A stretch of 48,102 bases of DNA from Novosphingobium mangrovisedimenti (GTDB lineage Bacteria > Pseudomonadota > Alphaproteobacteria > Sphingomonadales > Sphingomonadaceae). This document shows positions 17,185-26,025 of the stretch, one piece after another. The notes under the pieces are model-generated. The model saw nothing but the letters and a program-made list of their open reading frames with translations. It did not search any database and was not told the DNA's origin. The stretch is from contig NZ_JANZXA010000018.1 of the NCBI RefSeq assembly GCF_025153475.1, forward strand, positions 1-48,102. Reading direction: 5' to 3'. The position numbers and the translations under genes were made by a program. Numbering within the stretch: the first letter of the stretch is position 1; every line of letters starts with the position of its first letter.

Positions 17185-17422
17185 TCATTTGGGCAGCCAG
17201 GACGAACGGGCACCAAAGTTCAGGAACTTCGCCCACTCGCACCATGGCGAGATTTCAAGAAACCATAAAATTCCAGCACGTTGGATGCACGCGAACTTCA
17301 CAACCCCGAAGAGGGTGTTTCGCAAAGGGAATGAACGGTTCAAGGAGCGCGGCCGAACAGATGCCGCGCGCAGCGTGACAGAGACCGTGCATGTAGGAAA
17401 ACGGTTCAGCGGATCGTGCGCA

Positions 17423-17480
17423 GGCAGGCCACGGGATTGAACCGACGATCCCGTCAGGAGCGCAACCACTGCGCCCGGAA
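17423..17480 (-). pseudogene. Degenerate tRNA-like sequence
   Basis: Read on the minus strand, a D-arm-like GCGCAGTGGTTGCGC and a T-arm-like GTCGGTTCAATCCC occur in the right order and roughly the right spacing. GGTTCAATCCC fits the tRNA B-box. No good anticodon stem or complete acceptor stem can be drawn, so it is at most a tRNA relic; chance is possible. Confidence 0.25.
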
Positions 17481-17564
17481 CGGCAAGCGAGCGGGAACCT
17501 TCCGCATGCTGCCAGAATATCTCCCGCAAAGAATATTTAATAGTTGAAAAATATAAAGATTGTC

Positions 17565-19226
17565 ATGCGCCCCCGCCTTCCTGTCTCGCTTCTGTTTTTC
17601 GCCGCGACAGGAGCCGTATTTCTACTCCAGACAATTCCAATTGTCGGAATATTCTTGATGGTCGTGGGAGCCATGCTCTGGTCCGCATTGCTCATCAACG
17701 TGGGAATGATCGGAATCGCGATCGAAGCCGTCACGGGACGGGTCCTGCGTGCCTGGCTGATCGTTCCCGTCGCTTTCTACGGCGGATACCTGGGTTTTGC
17801 AGCATACGATCGCCATGCTCTCTCCGCCTTGCGGCAATCGTACGAGGCAGGGAACGAAAAAGTCCGGGTTCCTTTCCACCCAGACCGACAGGCACTCGTC
17901 TTTGAAAACGGCGGCTCGCCATCGTGGTACACGCAGAACTATGCCCTGCCGGTGGCCTATTCGGAGAATGCCAATCATCCCGAAGGCTACCGGTCCACGC
18001 GAATGGTGGCGCAGGACGTTTGCACCAGCGTGCGCAATGACATTTCCATGCGTGCCGCCGGGGTTAAGGTCATGGGGTTTCACGACGGCGACGCGATCGG
18101 TGGCCGCACGCTGGAAACGCGTTTCTGCGACCTTTCCATGCCGGAGGCTCCGCAACTGCCCCAGGTGCGAGTCGGCAGAAGGGAAGCCCCGGACAGGGAA
18201 TCGCTCCTTCCGGTTCGAAAGGTGACGACCACGATCACGACACCCGAGGGAAGAAGCTTTGTGCTCAGGGGCGGCTCGGCTTCGCCGCTGAGCTGGATAC
18301 CGCTGCCCTTCATGGGATGCGGGCTAAACTCCGGCAATCCAAGCTGGGACTGCGACTGGGGATTCTGGCGCAACAGCTTTACGCCGATCCTTCCCGGCAG
18401 GACACGCCACGGCCGGGATTTGCCCGCCATTGCCCGCGCGCTCGGTCTGAAACCGGTCTCTATTGCGGACAGGAGCAGCGCGGAACTGCCCGCAGCGCTT
18501 CAGGACAAAATGAACGCGCTCAAGGTCGCGGCCCTGAAGCGTCAACTGGCAAACCTCGATGCGATGATCGCCAACCCCATGATGGATCATCCGGACTGGA
18601 ACACCGGCGTGCTCGCGAATGATCCCGAAACGCTGGCGGCGCGCGCCGACGACATCATGACCGGCCTGGAACGGGCCGCCGCAATCGACGGCACGGACCG
18701 CTACAAAGCGCGTGAAAGCGGGCGCATACTGGCAAGGCTGATCGCGGCCTTGCCGCCTTCCGGCTTCATGAGCCTCAAGCCCCGTATCCTCGACGTCTAC
18801 CGCAAGGCCGATGACGATCACTGGCTTTGGAAAACGGAGACACTCATACGGCGGCTGGGTGATCTTGGCGTCGATGCCATGCCCTATCTGATCCGGCCCC
18901 GCGCTTCGAACTACAACGTGAATGGCGCCGGGATAGAGGGCATGTGCAGGGTCGGTATCGCGGGACATGCCCTCGCCGCGCCCGTCCTGCTCGGCATGTG
19001 GAATTCGTCGCGCGACGGCTTCGATCGCGATCGCCGAGCCGCACTGTACGTGGCCATGCGCCGCATGGGAATCGTCCCGCCGCCATTGCCCCAGGACAAG
19101 CGGGACCAGTTTTCAAGATTGCGCAGCGAGTGGAGCGACATTTCGCCGCAATCGCCGCCGACGGTCTGCGCCACCCGCGAAGAGGCAAGATCGCGCCGCA
19201 TGAAGGCAACGCGCGAACGACGGTAA
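17565..19226 (+). CDS. Unknown membrane-anchored protein
   Basis: A 553-aa protein I do not recognise. Two or three hydrophobic segments lie within the first 85 residues (LPVSLLFFAATGAVFLL, IVGIFLMVVGAMLWSALL, LIVPVAFYGGYLGF). A hydrophilic domain of about 460 residues follows and is probably periplasmic. It contains four to six Cys that might pair, and a C-terminal helical part resembling alpha-solenoid repeats (MPYLIRPRASNYN, ALYVAMRRMGIVP). ATG 17565 is used; TTG 17544 is in frame. The upstream 300 bp contain a tRNA-like relic and a low-GC stretch, which may mark past insertion. It has no operon partner. Confidence 0.7.
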   Translation: MRPRLPVSLLFFAATGAVFLLQTIPIVGIFLMVVGAMLWSALLINVGMIGIAIEAVTGRVLRAWLIVPVAFYGGYLGFAAYDRHALSALRQSYEAGNEKVRVPFHPDRQALVFENGGSPSWYTQNYALPVAYSENANHPEGYRSTRMVAQDVCTSVRNDISMRAAGVKVMGFHDGDAIGGRTLETRFCDLSMPEAPQLPQVRVGRREAPDRESLLPVRKVTTTITTPEGRSFVLRGGSASPLSWIPLPFMGCGLNSGNPSWDCDWGFWRNSFTPILPGRTRHGRDLPAIARALGLKPVSIADRSSAELPAALQDKMNALKVAALKRQLANLDAMIANPMMDHPDWNTGVLANDPETLAARADDIMTGLERAAAIDGTDRYKARESGRILARLIAALPPSGFMSLKPRILDVYRKADDDHWLWKTETLIRRLGDLGVDAMPYLIRPRASNYNVNGAGIEGMCRVGIAGHALAAPVLLGMWNSSRDGFDRDRRAALYVAMRRMGIVPPPLPQDKRDQFSRLRSEWSDISPQSPPTVCATREEARSRRMKATRERR

Positions 19227-19322
19227 CGATAACGATGGCCGGATGGCCGCAAAGCCAACAATTCTACTTCACCCCGACGCATATGTGGTCGGGACCAAGT
19301 GCGACCCTGCACACCCTGGCGC

Positions 19323-19523
19323 TCAGCCCTTGGGCGTCACCCAGACTTCCACCGGCGCAACGAATTTGCCGGGGGCCGGCTTGCCGACGTGGACGCGGTC
19401 GGCAGTGACAAGTTCGCCGGTGGCGAGGTTGAAGCTGATCCAGGGCTTGGGCATGCGTCCGAAGGTCATCTTCTGGATCGGCTGGCCGGTGGTCGAATTC
19501 ATGATCGTTGCAATGATGCTCAT
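19323..19523 (-). CDS. Hypothetical 66-aa protein
   Basis: ATG 19521-19523 starts a 66-aa frame (MSIIATIMNSTTGQPIQKMT to VEVWVTPKG) with balanced, protein-like composition and no signal or membrane segment. I recognise no family. The open frame extends upstream to 19745 but the extension is Arg-rich and repetitive, so it is probably not coding. No good ribosome site is visible. It lies between the unknown membrane protein (convergent) and ilvE (divergent). Confidence 0.45.
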   Translation of the reverse strand: MSIIATIMNSTTGQPIQKMTFGRMPKPWISFNLATGELVTADRVHVGKPAPGKFVAPVEVWVTPKG

Positions 19524-19759
19524 GCCGCCGCCGCTAGAGGCAGGCCCGCACAGCGTCCACGCACCGCCCGCCGGTTTTCCACGCCTTCGCAAGGACCGGG
19601 CGGCGCCGCGACCTCGCCTCGTCCGAATCATCCCATTTGCGCGCTTTCGCCACCGTGCTATGACAAATACACCGAGACGGAAAATTACTTTTTTGTTGCA
19701 TAAAACGTAACTTTCGTTCAACAGCGCGCAACCACCCCATTGCAAGGATTGACGTTACC

Positions 19760-20872
19760 ATGGCGAGTCTCGCCGATGCCGGCCTGAAGTTCACGACCCT
19801 CCCCCACCCAGCCCCCGCCAGTGACGAGGCACGCGAAGCCGTGCTCGCCAATCCCGGCTTCGGCACGAACTTCACCGACCACATGGTAGTGATCGAATGG
19901 AGCGAAGGCGCAGATGGCGTCGGGGGCTGGCATGATGCCGTCATCGGCCCGCGCCAGCCGATCGCGCTCGATCCGGCGGCCGCCGTGCTGCACTACGCAC
20001 AGGAAATCTTCGAAGGTCTCAAGGCCTACAAGCAGGCCGATGGTTCGATCGCGCTGTTCCGCCCCGAGGCGAACGCCGCGCGGTTCAACCATTCGGCCGA
20101 GCGCCTGGCCATGCCTTCGCTGCCCGAAGAACTCTTCGTCGAGGCCGTCGAGCGGCTGGTCCAGATCGACCGCGCGTGGATCCCCGAGGCCGAGGGCGCC
20201 TCGCTCTACCTGCGCCCGTTCATGATCGCGACCGAGGCCTTCCTCGGCGTGCGCCCGGCCAAGCAGTACAAGTTCATCGTCATCGCCAGCCCGGCGGGCA
20301 ACTACTTCAAGTCGGGCGCTCCGGCGGTCTCGATCTGGGTTTCCGACTACACCCGCGCCGCGCCAGGCGGCACCGGCGCGGCCAAGTGCGGCGGCAACTA
20401 TGCCGCCAGCCTCGTCCCCCAGAGCGAAGCCATGGCCCGCGGGCACGACCAGGTCGTCTTCCTCGATGCCGCCGAGCACAAGTGGATCGAGGAACTGGGC
20501 GGCATGAACCTCTATTTCTCGTTCGAGGACGGCACTCTGCTGACCCCGGCACTGACGGGCACGATCCTGCCCGGCATCACCCGCGACAGCCTGCTGACGC
20601 TGGCGCGCGAGGAAGGGCTCAACGTGGTGGAAGGCCGCTACAGCCTCGACCAGTGGCGCGCGGATGCCGCATCGGGCAAGCTGATCGAAGCCTTCGCCTG
20701 CGGCACCGCGGCGGTGGTCACGCCGGTCGGCAGGGTCGCGGGGCGCGATGGCGAGTTCACCATCGGTTCGGGTGGCCCCGGCCAGCTGACGCAGAAGCTC
20801 AAGAACCGCCTCGTCTCGATCCAGCGCGGCGAGGCCGCGGACACCCACGGCTGGATCCGCAAGATCGCCTGA
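19760..20872 (+). CDS. ilvE: Branched-chain amino acid aminotransferase
   Basis: A 370-aa fold-type IV PLP aminotransferase for the last step of valine, leucine and isoleucine synthesis. Seen: HYAQEIFEGLKAYKQADG (IlvE signature near residue 80), the SLYLRPFMIAT segment, the PLP-lysine region GAAKCGGNYAASL, IEELGGMNLYF, and TGTILPGITRDSLL near residue 270. These match the long (group II) type IlvE. The start ATG is at 19760. A near-perfect terminator follows at 20900. Confidence 0.94.
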   Translation: MASLADAGLKFTTLPHPAPASDEAREAVLANPGFGTNFTDHMVVIEWSEGADGVGGWHDAVIGPRQPIALDPAAAVLHYAQEIFEGLKAYKQADGSIALFRPEANAARFNHSAERLAMPSLPEELFVEAVERLVQIDRAWIPEAEGASLYLRPFMIATEAFLGVRPAKQYKFIVIASPAGNYFKSGAPAVSIWVSDYTRAAPGGTGAAKCGGNYAASLVPQSEAMARGHDQVVFLDAAEHKWIEELGGMNLYFSFEDGTLLTPALTGTILPGITRDSLLTLAREEGLNVVEGRYSLDQWRADAASGKLIEAFACGTAAVVTPVGRVAGRDGEFTIGSGGPGQLTQKLKNRLVSIQRGEAADTHGWIRKIA

Positions 20873-20899
20873 GCCGCTTCACCGCGACCGGAAACGAAA

Positions 20900-20936
20900 A
20901 AGCCCCGGAGCATCGCTGCTCCGGGGCTTCCTTTTT
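20900..20936 (+). terminator. Rho-independent terminator of ilvE
   Basis: AAGCCCCGGAGCA (20900-20912) and TGCTCCGGGGCTT (20917-20929) form a perfect 13-bp stem around a 4-nt loop, followed by CCTTTTT. It also precedes the end of the minus-strand operon and could serve both directions. Confidence 0.92.
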
Positions 20937-20960
20937 CAGGACCCTCAACCTGAGAACCTG

Positions 20961-21305
20961 TCAGGCTCCCGCGGGCGTGCGGGTGATGTGCATGTGCGCA
21001 CGATCGCGCGCATGGCGGGGTTCGGCATCTTTCTGCTGCTCCACCGCCAGCGCGACGTGGCCCAGGCTCAGCATCAGGTTCATCAGCCGCTCGTCGGCAT
21101 CGTCGAAGGCCGCAAAGCCCTTGGCGTCGAGATAGTCGAGCGCGCGCGGCAGTTCGCCCGCGGCGGCCGCATGGAACGCCGCGCGCTCCTCCGGCGTGGA
21201 AGCGCCGCGCCGACCCGCTCGGGCGGCCGAGCCGGCAAGCGCCCAGCCCGTCACAAAGGGTTCAAGCCCCGAGAAACCCTCGGGCAGCAAGGTCTGCGTG
21301 CTCAT
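20961..21305 (-). CDS. Unknown 114-aa protein of the Rieske operon
   Basis: A 114-aa soluble protein, Ala-rich and mostly helical, with no family I recognise. ATG 21303-21305 overlaps the TGA of the Rieske gene by four bases (ATGA), so the two are translationally coupled. That fixes the start even though the frame is open to 21377. It may be a partner or small accessory of the oxygenase, which is inferred from position only. It ends 25 bp from the ilvE terminator. Confidence 0.65.
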   Translation of the reverse strand: MSTQTLLPEGFSGLEPFVTGWALAGSAARAGRRGASTPEERAAFHAAAAGELPRALDYLDAKGFAAFDDADERLMNLMLSLGHVALAVEQQKDAEPRHARDRAHMHITRTPAGA

Positions 21306-22498
21306 GCCGGCACTCCTTCCTTCTCGGCCCGGTAGGCCTCGACCCTTTCCGAGACCATGTTGAACAAGTGGCGGCACAGCGATTCCTGCGTCTGGAAGTG
21401 CAGGTATTCGAGCGCCCCGCTCGCCAGCCCCTTGTGGCCGCGTTCGATCACCGCGCGGTCCTCGGTATGAACGTCACGGGCAGTGGCCATGAAGTATTCA
21501 CGGGCAAAGCGTTCGCTGGGCGTCTCGTCCTCACCGATCCAGTAGAGCCGGATCACCCCGCGCGACTTGTCTGCGGCGATCGGATAGACGGTGTGCGAAA
21601 AGTGCTGCATCGGCGATCCGAACAGGAAGAAGTTCGGGAACAGGCCGAGGTAGTCCTTGGCCGTTTCCGTACCGAGGATTCCATCCGACATCGCGCAGAC
21701 CGCGCCGCGCTGGAAGGCCATCGCCTGCACGCCCGTGGGCGGATCCATGTCCGGCTTGGTCCAGATCCGCTGCGAACGGTGCGGCCCGTGGAAATCGTAG
21801 GCCGTCGGATAGGCGAAGGGATTGTCCGGGCTCGTCACCGGCCCCGCCGCGGAGGGGTGGATGAAGCGCAGGTGATAGTTCTCCTGGAAGTTGTCGTAAG
21901 TCAGCTTCCAGTTGGCGTTGATGTCGTAGACATATTCGGAGAACGTCGTCGCGCGGGCGACAGGCATCATCTCCAGCTTGTTGGCATAGGGGCCCAGCCA
22001 TTCGCGCAGGCTGCTCTCGGGCTTGCCGAAGTGCACGAAGATCAGGCCGCCCACCACTTCGCAGGCCACCTGCGGCAAGGCGCATTCGGCCTTGGTGACG
22101 TGGAAGGCTTCGAAGTCGGGCGCCGAAATCAGCCCCCCGTCCAGCCCGAAGGTCCACATGTGGTAGGGACAGCTGAAGGTACTGCGCTTGCCCGCCTCCT
22201 CGTCGACCAGGATCGTGCCACGATGGGTGCAGACATTGTGGAAGGCGCGCACTTCGCCGTCCTTGCCGCGCGTGATCAGCAGCGAAGCGCCCAGCACTTC
22301 CAGCTCACGGCGGATGAAGCTGCCGTTCTCGGGCAGTTCGCACACGTGGCCGATCTGCTGCCAGCTGCGGCGGAACACGGCCTCGCGTTCCAGCTCGAAC
22401 CACTCGGGATCGTAATAGGGTCTGGTCGGCACCGGGTCGGTGCCCAGCCAGTCGAGCTCGTCCTGCCCGACGGGGGTAAATGTCGTGGGTGAATTCAT
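21302..22498 (-). CDS. Aromatic ring-hydroxylating oxygenase, large (alpha) subunit, Rieske type
   Basis: A 398-aa Rieske oxygenase. The cluster motif is C90-x-H92 and C110-x-x-H113 with a standard 17-residue loop. The mononuclear iron histidines are H209 and H214 in NFQENYHLRFIHP, with a candidate Asp bridge before them (YDNF). This resembles phthalate/vanillate-type or homomultimeric oxygenases more than naphthalene dioxygenase, and no beta subunit is nearby. The start ATG 22496-22498 follows GGGAGAG. It lies 95 bp downstream of the TetR gene on the same strand and overlaps the 114-aa gene. Electron donors might come from the ferredoxin at 38384, but that is speculation. Confidence 0.88.
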   Translation of the reverse strand: MNSPTTFTPVGQDELDWLGTDPVPTRPYYDPEWFELEREAVFRRSWQQIGHVCELPENGSFIRRELEVLGASLLITRGKDGEVRAFHNVCTHRGTILVDEEAGKRSTFSCPYHMWTFGLDGGLISAPDFEAFHVTKAECALPQVACEVVGGLIFVHFGKPESSLREWLGPYANKLEMMPVARATTFSEYVYDINANWKLTYDNFQENYHLRFIHPSAAGPVTSPDNPFAYPTAYDFHGPHRSQRIWTKPDMDPPTGVQAMAFQRGAVCAMSDGILGTETAKDYLGLFPNFFLFGSPMQHFSHTVYPIAADKSRGVIRLYWIGEDETPSERFAREYFMATARDVHTEDRAVIERGHKGLASGALEYLHFQTQESLCRHLFNMVSERVEAYRAEKEGVPA

Positions 22499-22593
22499 GG
22501 CGCTCTCTCCCGCCCGGGCCCTCCATGCGACTCCGGGCTGCGAGAGTCTCAATAGACCCCTGCAGTCATTTTTACAACAACACTGTCGAAAAA

Positions 22594-23208
22594 TTAGACG
22601 GATTCGATTCCGTGCAATCGCAGCAGGCCAATCTGCGCCTGCGTCATCCGTTCGATGGCCTCTTCCTTCGGCAGGTCCGAACGCACGCTGTTGCGATAGA
22701 CGCGCGGCCCCAGCATCGCCCATGTCAGCATCAGCGTGCAGTAGGCCTCGGCATCGATACCGGCGGTTTCGGGCCGGGAAGCCAGTTGCTCGCGCATGCC
22801 GGCGACGAGGCCTTCCCACTCCGGATAGCGATCGGCGATGGAGCCGGGCGAGAGGAATTCCTCGGCCCACAGACCGATTACTTCGGGGTTCTCGATCACG
22901 AAACGGACGATATAGCGCGTGCGGTCCTCGCGCGAGCGGTCCGGCGCGAAAGCCGCCGCCAACTGCCGCGCGGACCATGTGCGCACCGCCTCCACCAGCG
23001 CCTCGCGGCTGTCGAAATGGTAATAGATGGTGGTCCGGTTGACCCCCGCCTCGCGCGCGACTTCGGACAGCGAGAGCGCTTCCATGCCCTTCTCGGACAC
23101 CAGCCGCACCGCTGTCTCGATCAACGCGGTGTGCGTCTCGTCAAAGGCCTTGTTGCGACGGCGTGGCGGTTTTTCCCTGGCGGCAGGCTGTTCCTGTACT
23201 TTGCTCAT
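22594..23208 (-). CDS. TetR/AcrR family transcriptional regulator
   Basis: A 204-aa TetR regulator. The helix-turn-helix (roughly residues 25-75) includes IETAVRLVSEKGMEALSLSEVAREAGVNRTTIYYHFDSREALVEAV in pieces, a typical TetR recognition region. The C-terminal domain resembles those controlling degradative operons but has no ligand signature. ATG 23208 is chosen over GTG 23247. It lies upstream of the Rieske gene on the same strand, so it probably regulates its own operon. Confidence 0.88.
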   Translation of the reverse strand: MSKVQEQPAAREKPPRRRNKAFDETHTALIETAVRLVSEKGMEALSLSEVAREAGVNRTTIYYHFDSREALVEAVRTWSARQLAAAFAPDRSREDRTRYIVRFVIENPEVIGLWAEEFLSPGSIADRYPEWEGLVAGMREQLASRPETAGIDAEAYCTLMLTWAMLGPRVYRNSVRSDLPKEEAIERMTQAQIGLLRLHGIESV

Positions 23209-23286
23209 ATCGTCCCGATTGCCGTCCCGATCCGGTTGATCGGCCACAGAATGGGCGCATGGGCCTCGCCGGGCAAGCCGGAAGGA

Positions 23287-23883
23287 TCAGTATTCCCCCT
23301 CTTCCACCGTGTTGAATTGCGGGTGCACCCGCTTCCATTCGAGCATCCAGTCCATGCCCTCGCGTGCACGGACCAGATCGTCCTCGCGCGGCGCCAGCGC
23401 CGCCGTGGCGGCCCGCGCCACCGCCTCCAGCACCGAACTGTCCCAGCCCTGCTCCTCCACTTCCGCCGCCAGCCCATCCGCCCCGGTCCGGCGCAACATC
23501 ACCGGCAGCCGGTCACGCAGGGCGGCACAGGCCCAGGGGATCATCGGACCGTTCACGTCGGGATCGTAGCCCCACAGGATGTTATGCTGCGGCCCGTTGA
23601 GGATGTAGTGGTAGTGCAGCACCTTGCCGAAGACATCGAAGCGGATGTACTCCTCGGTCCGCGCGGCGTTGAACACGTGGATGCTGGGTCCGCGCACCAT
23701 GCGCTGCGGACTGTCGCCGAGCGCCCTCGCCTCCACCGCGATCGAGACCGGGCCGGCCTCGAACCATCGGGCATGATGCTCGATCATCGGGATGAGCATG
23801 AACTTGTGGTACTGCCCGCGGATCGTCTCGACAGTGCGGTTGCCCAAAGGAACGGCTGGCGGCGGCGCTGCGGCGGCATCCAT
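23287..23883 (-). CDS. Unknown 198-aa protein upstream of the TetR gene
   Basis: A 198-aa soluble protein of no family I recognise. It has a conserved-looking central block with FDVFGKVLHYHYILNGPQHN and WGYDPDVNGPMIPW, and no signal peptide. The start ATG 23881-23883 follows GGGAGAG. The frame is open upstream, but the extension is antisense to the GST gene region and less protein-like. It leads a minus-strand set with TetR, Rieske oxygenase and the 114-aa protein, so it probably takes part in the same catabolic process. Confidence 0.65.
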   Translation of the reverse strand: MDAAAAPPPAVPLGNRTVETIRGQYHKFMLIPMIEHHARWFEAGPVSIAVEARALGDSPQRMVRGPSIHVFNAARTEEYIRFDVFGKVLHYHYILNGPQHNILWGYDPDVNGPMIPWACAALRDRLPVMLRRTGADGLAAEVEEQGWDSSVLEAVARAATAALAPREDDLVRAREGMDWMLEWKRVHPQFNTVEEGEY

Positions 23884-24078
23884 GGCTGTCTCTCCCGTAT
23901 CGTTCTTGCCTTTGCCCCGATTGCACGCCCGATCCCTCCCCCTGTCAATCGCGGCGACTTGATCGAACGTCCAGACGCCGCACCCGTCCTGCCGCAGGAA
24001 CATTCGCGCCGCCAGCGGTTGCCGCCCGGGCATGTCGCCCCTACCTGAAGGCCTCCCCCCGGCAACAGGAGCCCCGAC

Positions 24079-24927
24079 ATGTCCGATCCCACCTACATCC
24101 CGCCGAAAGTCTGGACCTGGGACGCGGAAAACGGGGGGGACTGGGCCAAGATCAATCGCCCGATCGCCGGCCCCACGCACGACAAGGACCTGCCGCGCGG
24201 CCAGCACCCGCTCCAGCTCTATTCGCTGGGCACGCCCAACGGCCAGAAGGTCACGATCATGCTCGAGGAATTGCTCGCGGCTGGCAAGACCGGCGCCGAG
24301 TACGACGCCTGGCTGATCTCGATCGCCGACGGGGAGCAGTTCTCGTCCGGGTTCGTGTCGGTCAATCCGAACTCCAAGATCCCCGCCCTGCTCGACTGTT
24401 CGGGCAAAGAGCCTGTCCGCGTGTTCGAATCCGGCGCGATCCTGATGTATCTCGCAGAGAAGTTCGACATGCTCCTGCCCACCGCAGGTGCCGCGCGGGC
24501 CGAGTGCCTCTCATGGCTGATGTGGCAGATGTCGACCGCACCGGTGATCGGCGGCGGCTTCGGCCATTTCTACGCCTATGCGCCCGAGAAGTACGAATAT
24601 CCCATCAACCGCTACGCAATGGAAACCAAGCGCATCCTCGACGTTGCCGACCGCCGGCTGGCCGAAAGCACCTATCTTGCCGGCGAGGACTACACCATCG
24701 CCGACATCGCCGCCTGGGCCTGGCTCTCGCGGCTGGTGACGGGCGATGCCTATGGCGATGCCGCCGCGTTCCTCGACACGGCAAGCTACAGGAACCTTGC
24801 GCGCTGGACCGACCTCATAGGCCAGCGGGAGGCCGTGCAGCGCGGTTCAAGGGTCAATCGCACCGGCGAGGGCTTCATCGAGGAACGCCACGGCGCGGCG
24901 GACATCGACGCCGTCATGAGCGCCTGA
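24079..24927 (+). CDS. yghU: Glutathione S-transferase, YghU type
   Basis: A 282-aa Nu-class glutathione transferase, longer than ordinary GSTs because of an N-terminal extension. YIPPKVWTWDAENGG is the typical YghU start. The thioredoxin-like domain has QLYSLGTPNGQKVTIMLEELL and NPNSKIPALLD, with the Thr-Pro-Asn glutathione site. The helical C-domain has AECLSWLMWQM and GEDYTIADIAAW. YghU of E. coli is a disulfide-bond reductase that binds two glutathiones. The start is ATG 24079. It is divergent from the minus-strand operon, with about 195 bp between them. Confidence 0.9.
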   Translation: MSDPTYIPPKVWTWDAENGGDWAKINRPIAGPTHDKDLPRGQHPLQLYSLGTPNGQKVTIMLEELLAAGKTGAEYDAWLISIADGEQFSSGFVSVNPNSKIPALLDCSGKEPVRVFESGAILMYLAEKFDMLLPTAGAARAECLSWLMWQMSTAPVIGGGFGHFYAYAPEKYEYPINRYAMETKRILDVADRRLAESTYLAGEDYTIADIAAWAWLSRLVTGDAYGDAAAFLDTASYRNLARWTDLIGQREAVQRGSRVNRTGEGFIEERHGAADIDAVMSA

Positions 24928-25032
24928 GCGAAACAGCGCCGGAAAGTTGTCTCAAAGGGCCTTTTCAGCGCCGGGATAAGCCGCTAAGCGCGGCTCCTCG
25001 CTTGCGCCGCCACACGATGGCGGCCTCGCTGC

Positions 25033-25107
25033 TGGGGCGTCGCCAAGTGGTAAGGCACCGGTTTTTGGTACCGGCATTCGCAGGTTCGAATCCTGCCGCC
25101 CCAGCCA
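25033..25107 (+). tRNA. tRNA-Gln (anticodon TTG)
   Basis: A complete cloverleaf: acceptor TGGGGCG (25033-25039) with CGCCCCA (25097-25103), discriminator G and encoded CCA at 25105-25107. The anticodon stem CCGGT/ACCGG encloses the loop TTTTGGT, so the anticodon is TTG (Gln, CAA). The T-arm is CAGGTTCGAATCCTG. Overall it closely resembles known bacterial tRNA-Gln. It follows the GST gene by about 105 bp. Confidence 0.95.
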
Positions 25108-25199
25108 GCACTCCCGGCCTATTCCAGCAAACGCACCCAGACTGAGCGTCATCGCCCTATGTGTCCACGGGGCAATTCTTGGTTGGCCCAACCACGTCC

Positions 25200-25343
25200 G
25201 CCAAGCTGTCCTGCAAAGCGCGCTACCGTGCGTTGACCGATCTGCAGGGGATCCACGGCGGCCACATTTCGCGCGCCGATGTTGCGGACTTCATGCTGGC
25301 ACAGGCGAAGGCCCCCACCTTCACCGGCCAGACACCTTGCTGA
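25200..25343 (+). pseudogene. 3' remnant of an NAD(P)-binding SDR-like oxidoreductase
   Basis: The frame ends with HISRADVADFMLAQAKAPTF and a TGA at 25341-25343. This matches the C-terminus of atypical SDR NAD(P)H-binding proteins (ISRADVAxFML motif). The nucleotide-binding N-terminal three quarters are missing, and the upstream 90 bp run directly to the tRNA-Gln gene. So it is a truncated relic, possibly left by integration or deletion at the tRNA. Confidence 0.6.
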
Positions 25344-25413
25344 TCTATTGAAGCGCCCCTGCTGGCCGGGGAATGGCGTCACAGCACCCCGGCCTGCGAT
25401 CGGCACACCGGCG

Positions 25414-25890
25414 TCAGCGCTCCTGCCGCCCGATGGGCAATGCCGTCCTGTAAACGACCGGCCTCAACGCAAAGCTTGTCGTCAGCTGCGACACACCCGC
25501 GATCTTGGTCAATTTGTGGCGCAGAAAGTCTTCGAACGCGCTCAGATCATCGACAAGGACACGCAGTTGATAATCGGCGTCGCCGGTCATCAGATAGCAT
25601 TCCATAACCTCGGGAATATGCGCAACCGCCTCTTCGAAGATGGAAAGATGGCGGTCATCCTGCTGGTCAAGGCGAACCCGGACAAAGGCCGTGACCCCAA
25701 GGCCCACCCGATCCGGATTCACAAGCGCAACATATTGCGTGATGATCTTGCCTGCTTCGAGCTGTTTAAGCCGGCGAAGACAAGGGCTTGGTGACAGCCC
25801 GACCCGCTCGGACAGCTCCTGATTGGTTATCCGACCATTGTCCTGGACTTCCATGAGGATTCGCCGATCAATCTCATCGATTTCGTTCAT
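25414..25890 (-). CDS. Lrp/AsnC family transcriptional regulator
   Basis: A 158-aa feast/famine regulator. N-terminal HTH (residues about 5-55): IDRRILMEVQDNGRITNQELSERVGLSPSPCLRRLKQLE, in pieces matching the AsnC/Lrp consensus. C-terminal RAM domain follows (ECYLMTGDADYQLRVLVDDL), which binds amino acids and drives octamer formation. It is divergent from the E1-E2 operon, with a perfect palindrome at 25915-25932 between them. It probably regulates those genes in response to an amino acid or 2-oxoacid, as BkdR and MdeR do for similar dehydrogenases; that link is inferred. Confidence 0.92.
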   Translation of the reverse strand: MNEIDEIDRRILMEVQDNGRITNQELSERVGLSPSPCLRRLKQLEAGKIITQYVALVNPDRVGLGVTAFVRVRLDQQDDRHLSIFEEAVAHIPEVMECYLMTGDADYQLRVLVDDLSAFEDFLRHKLTKIAGVSQLTTSFALRPVVYRTALPIGRQER

Positions 25891-25914
25891 TGATAGAATA
25901 TGCCGTAGTTTGTG

Positions 25915-25932
25915 ATATATTGAGCAATATAT
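25915..25932. promoter_or_regulatory. Perfect palindrome between the Lrp and E1 genes
   Basis: ATATATTG (25915-25922) and CAATATAT (25925-25932) are exact inverted repeats around AG. The position is 25 bp upstream of the Lrp start and about 95 bp upstream of the E1 start, in an AT-rich divergent promoter region with possible -10 elements (TATTAT at 25935-25940). It is a good candidate operator for the Lrp-type regulator. Confidence 0.6.
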
Positions 25933-26025
25933 GCTATTATAAGCGCGATTTAAACATGCCTTTGGAAGGACATGCCGCCTAACTTTGCGATAGACCGCCT
26001 CCCATATTAATGGGGAGCTAAATTA

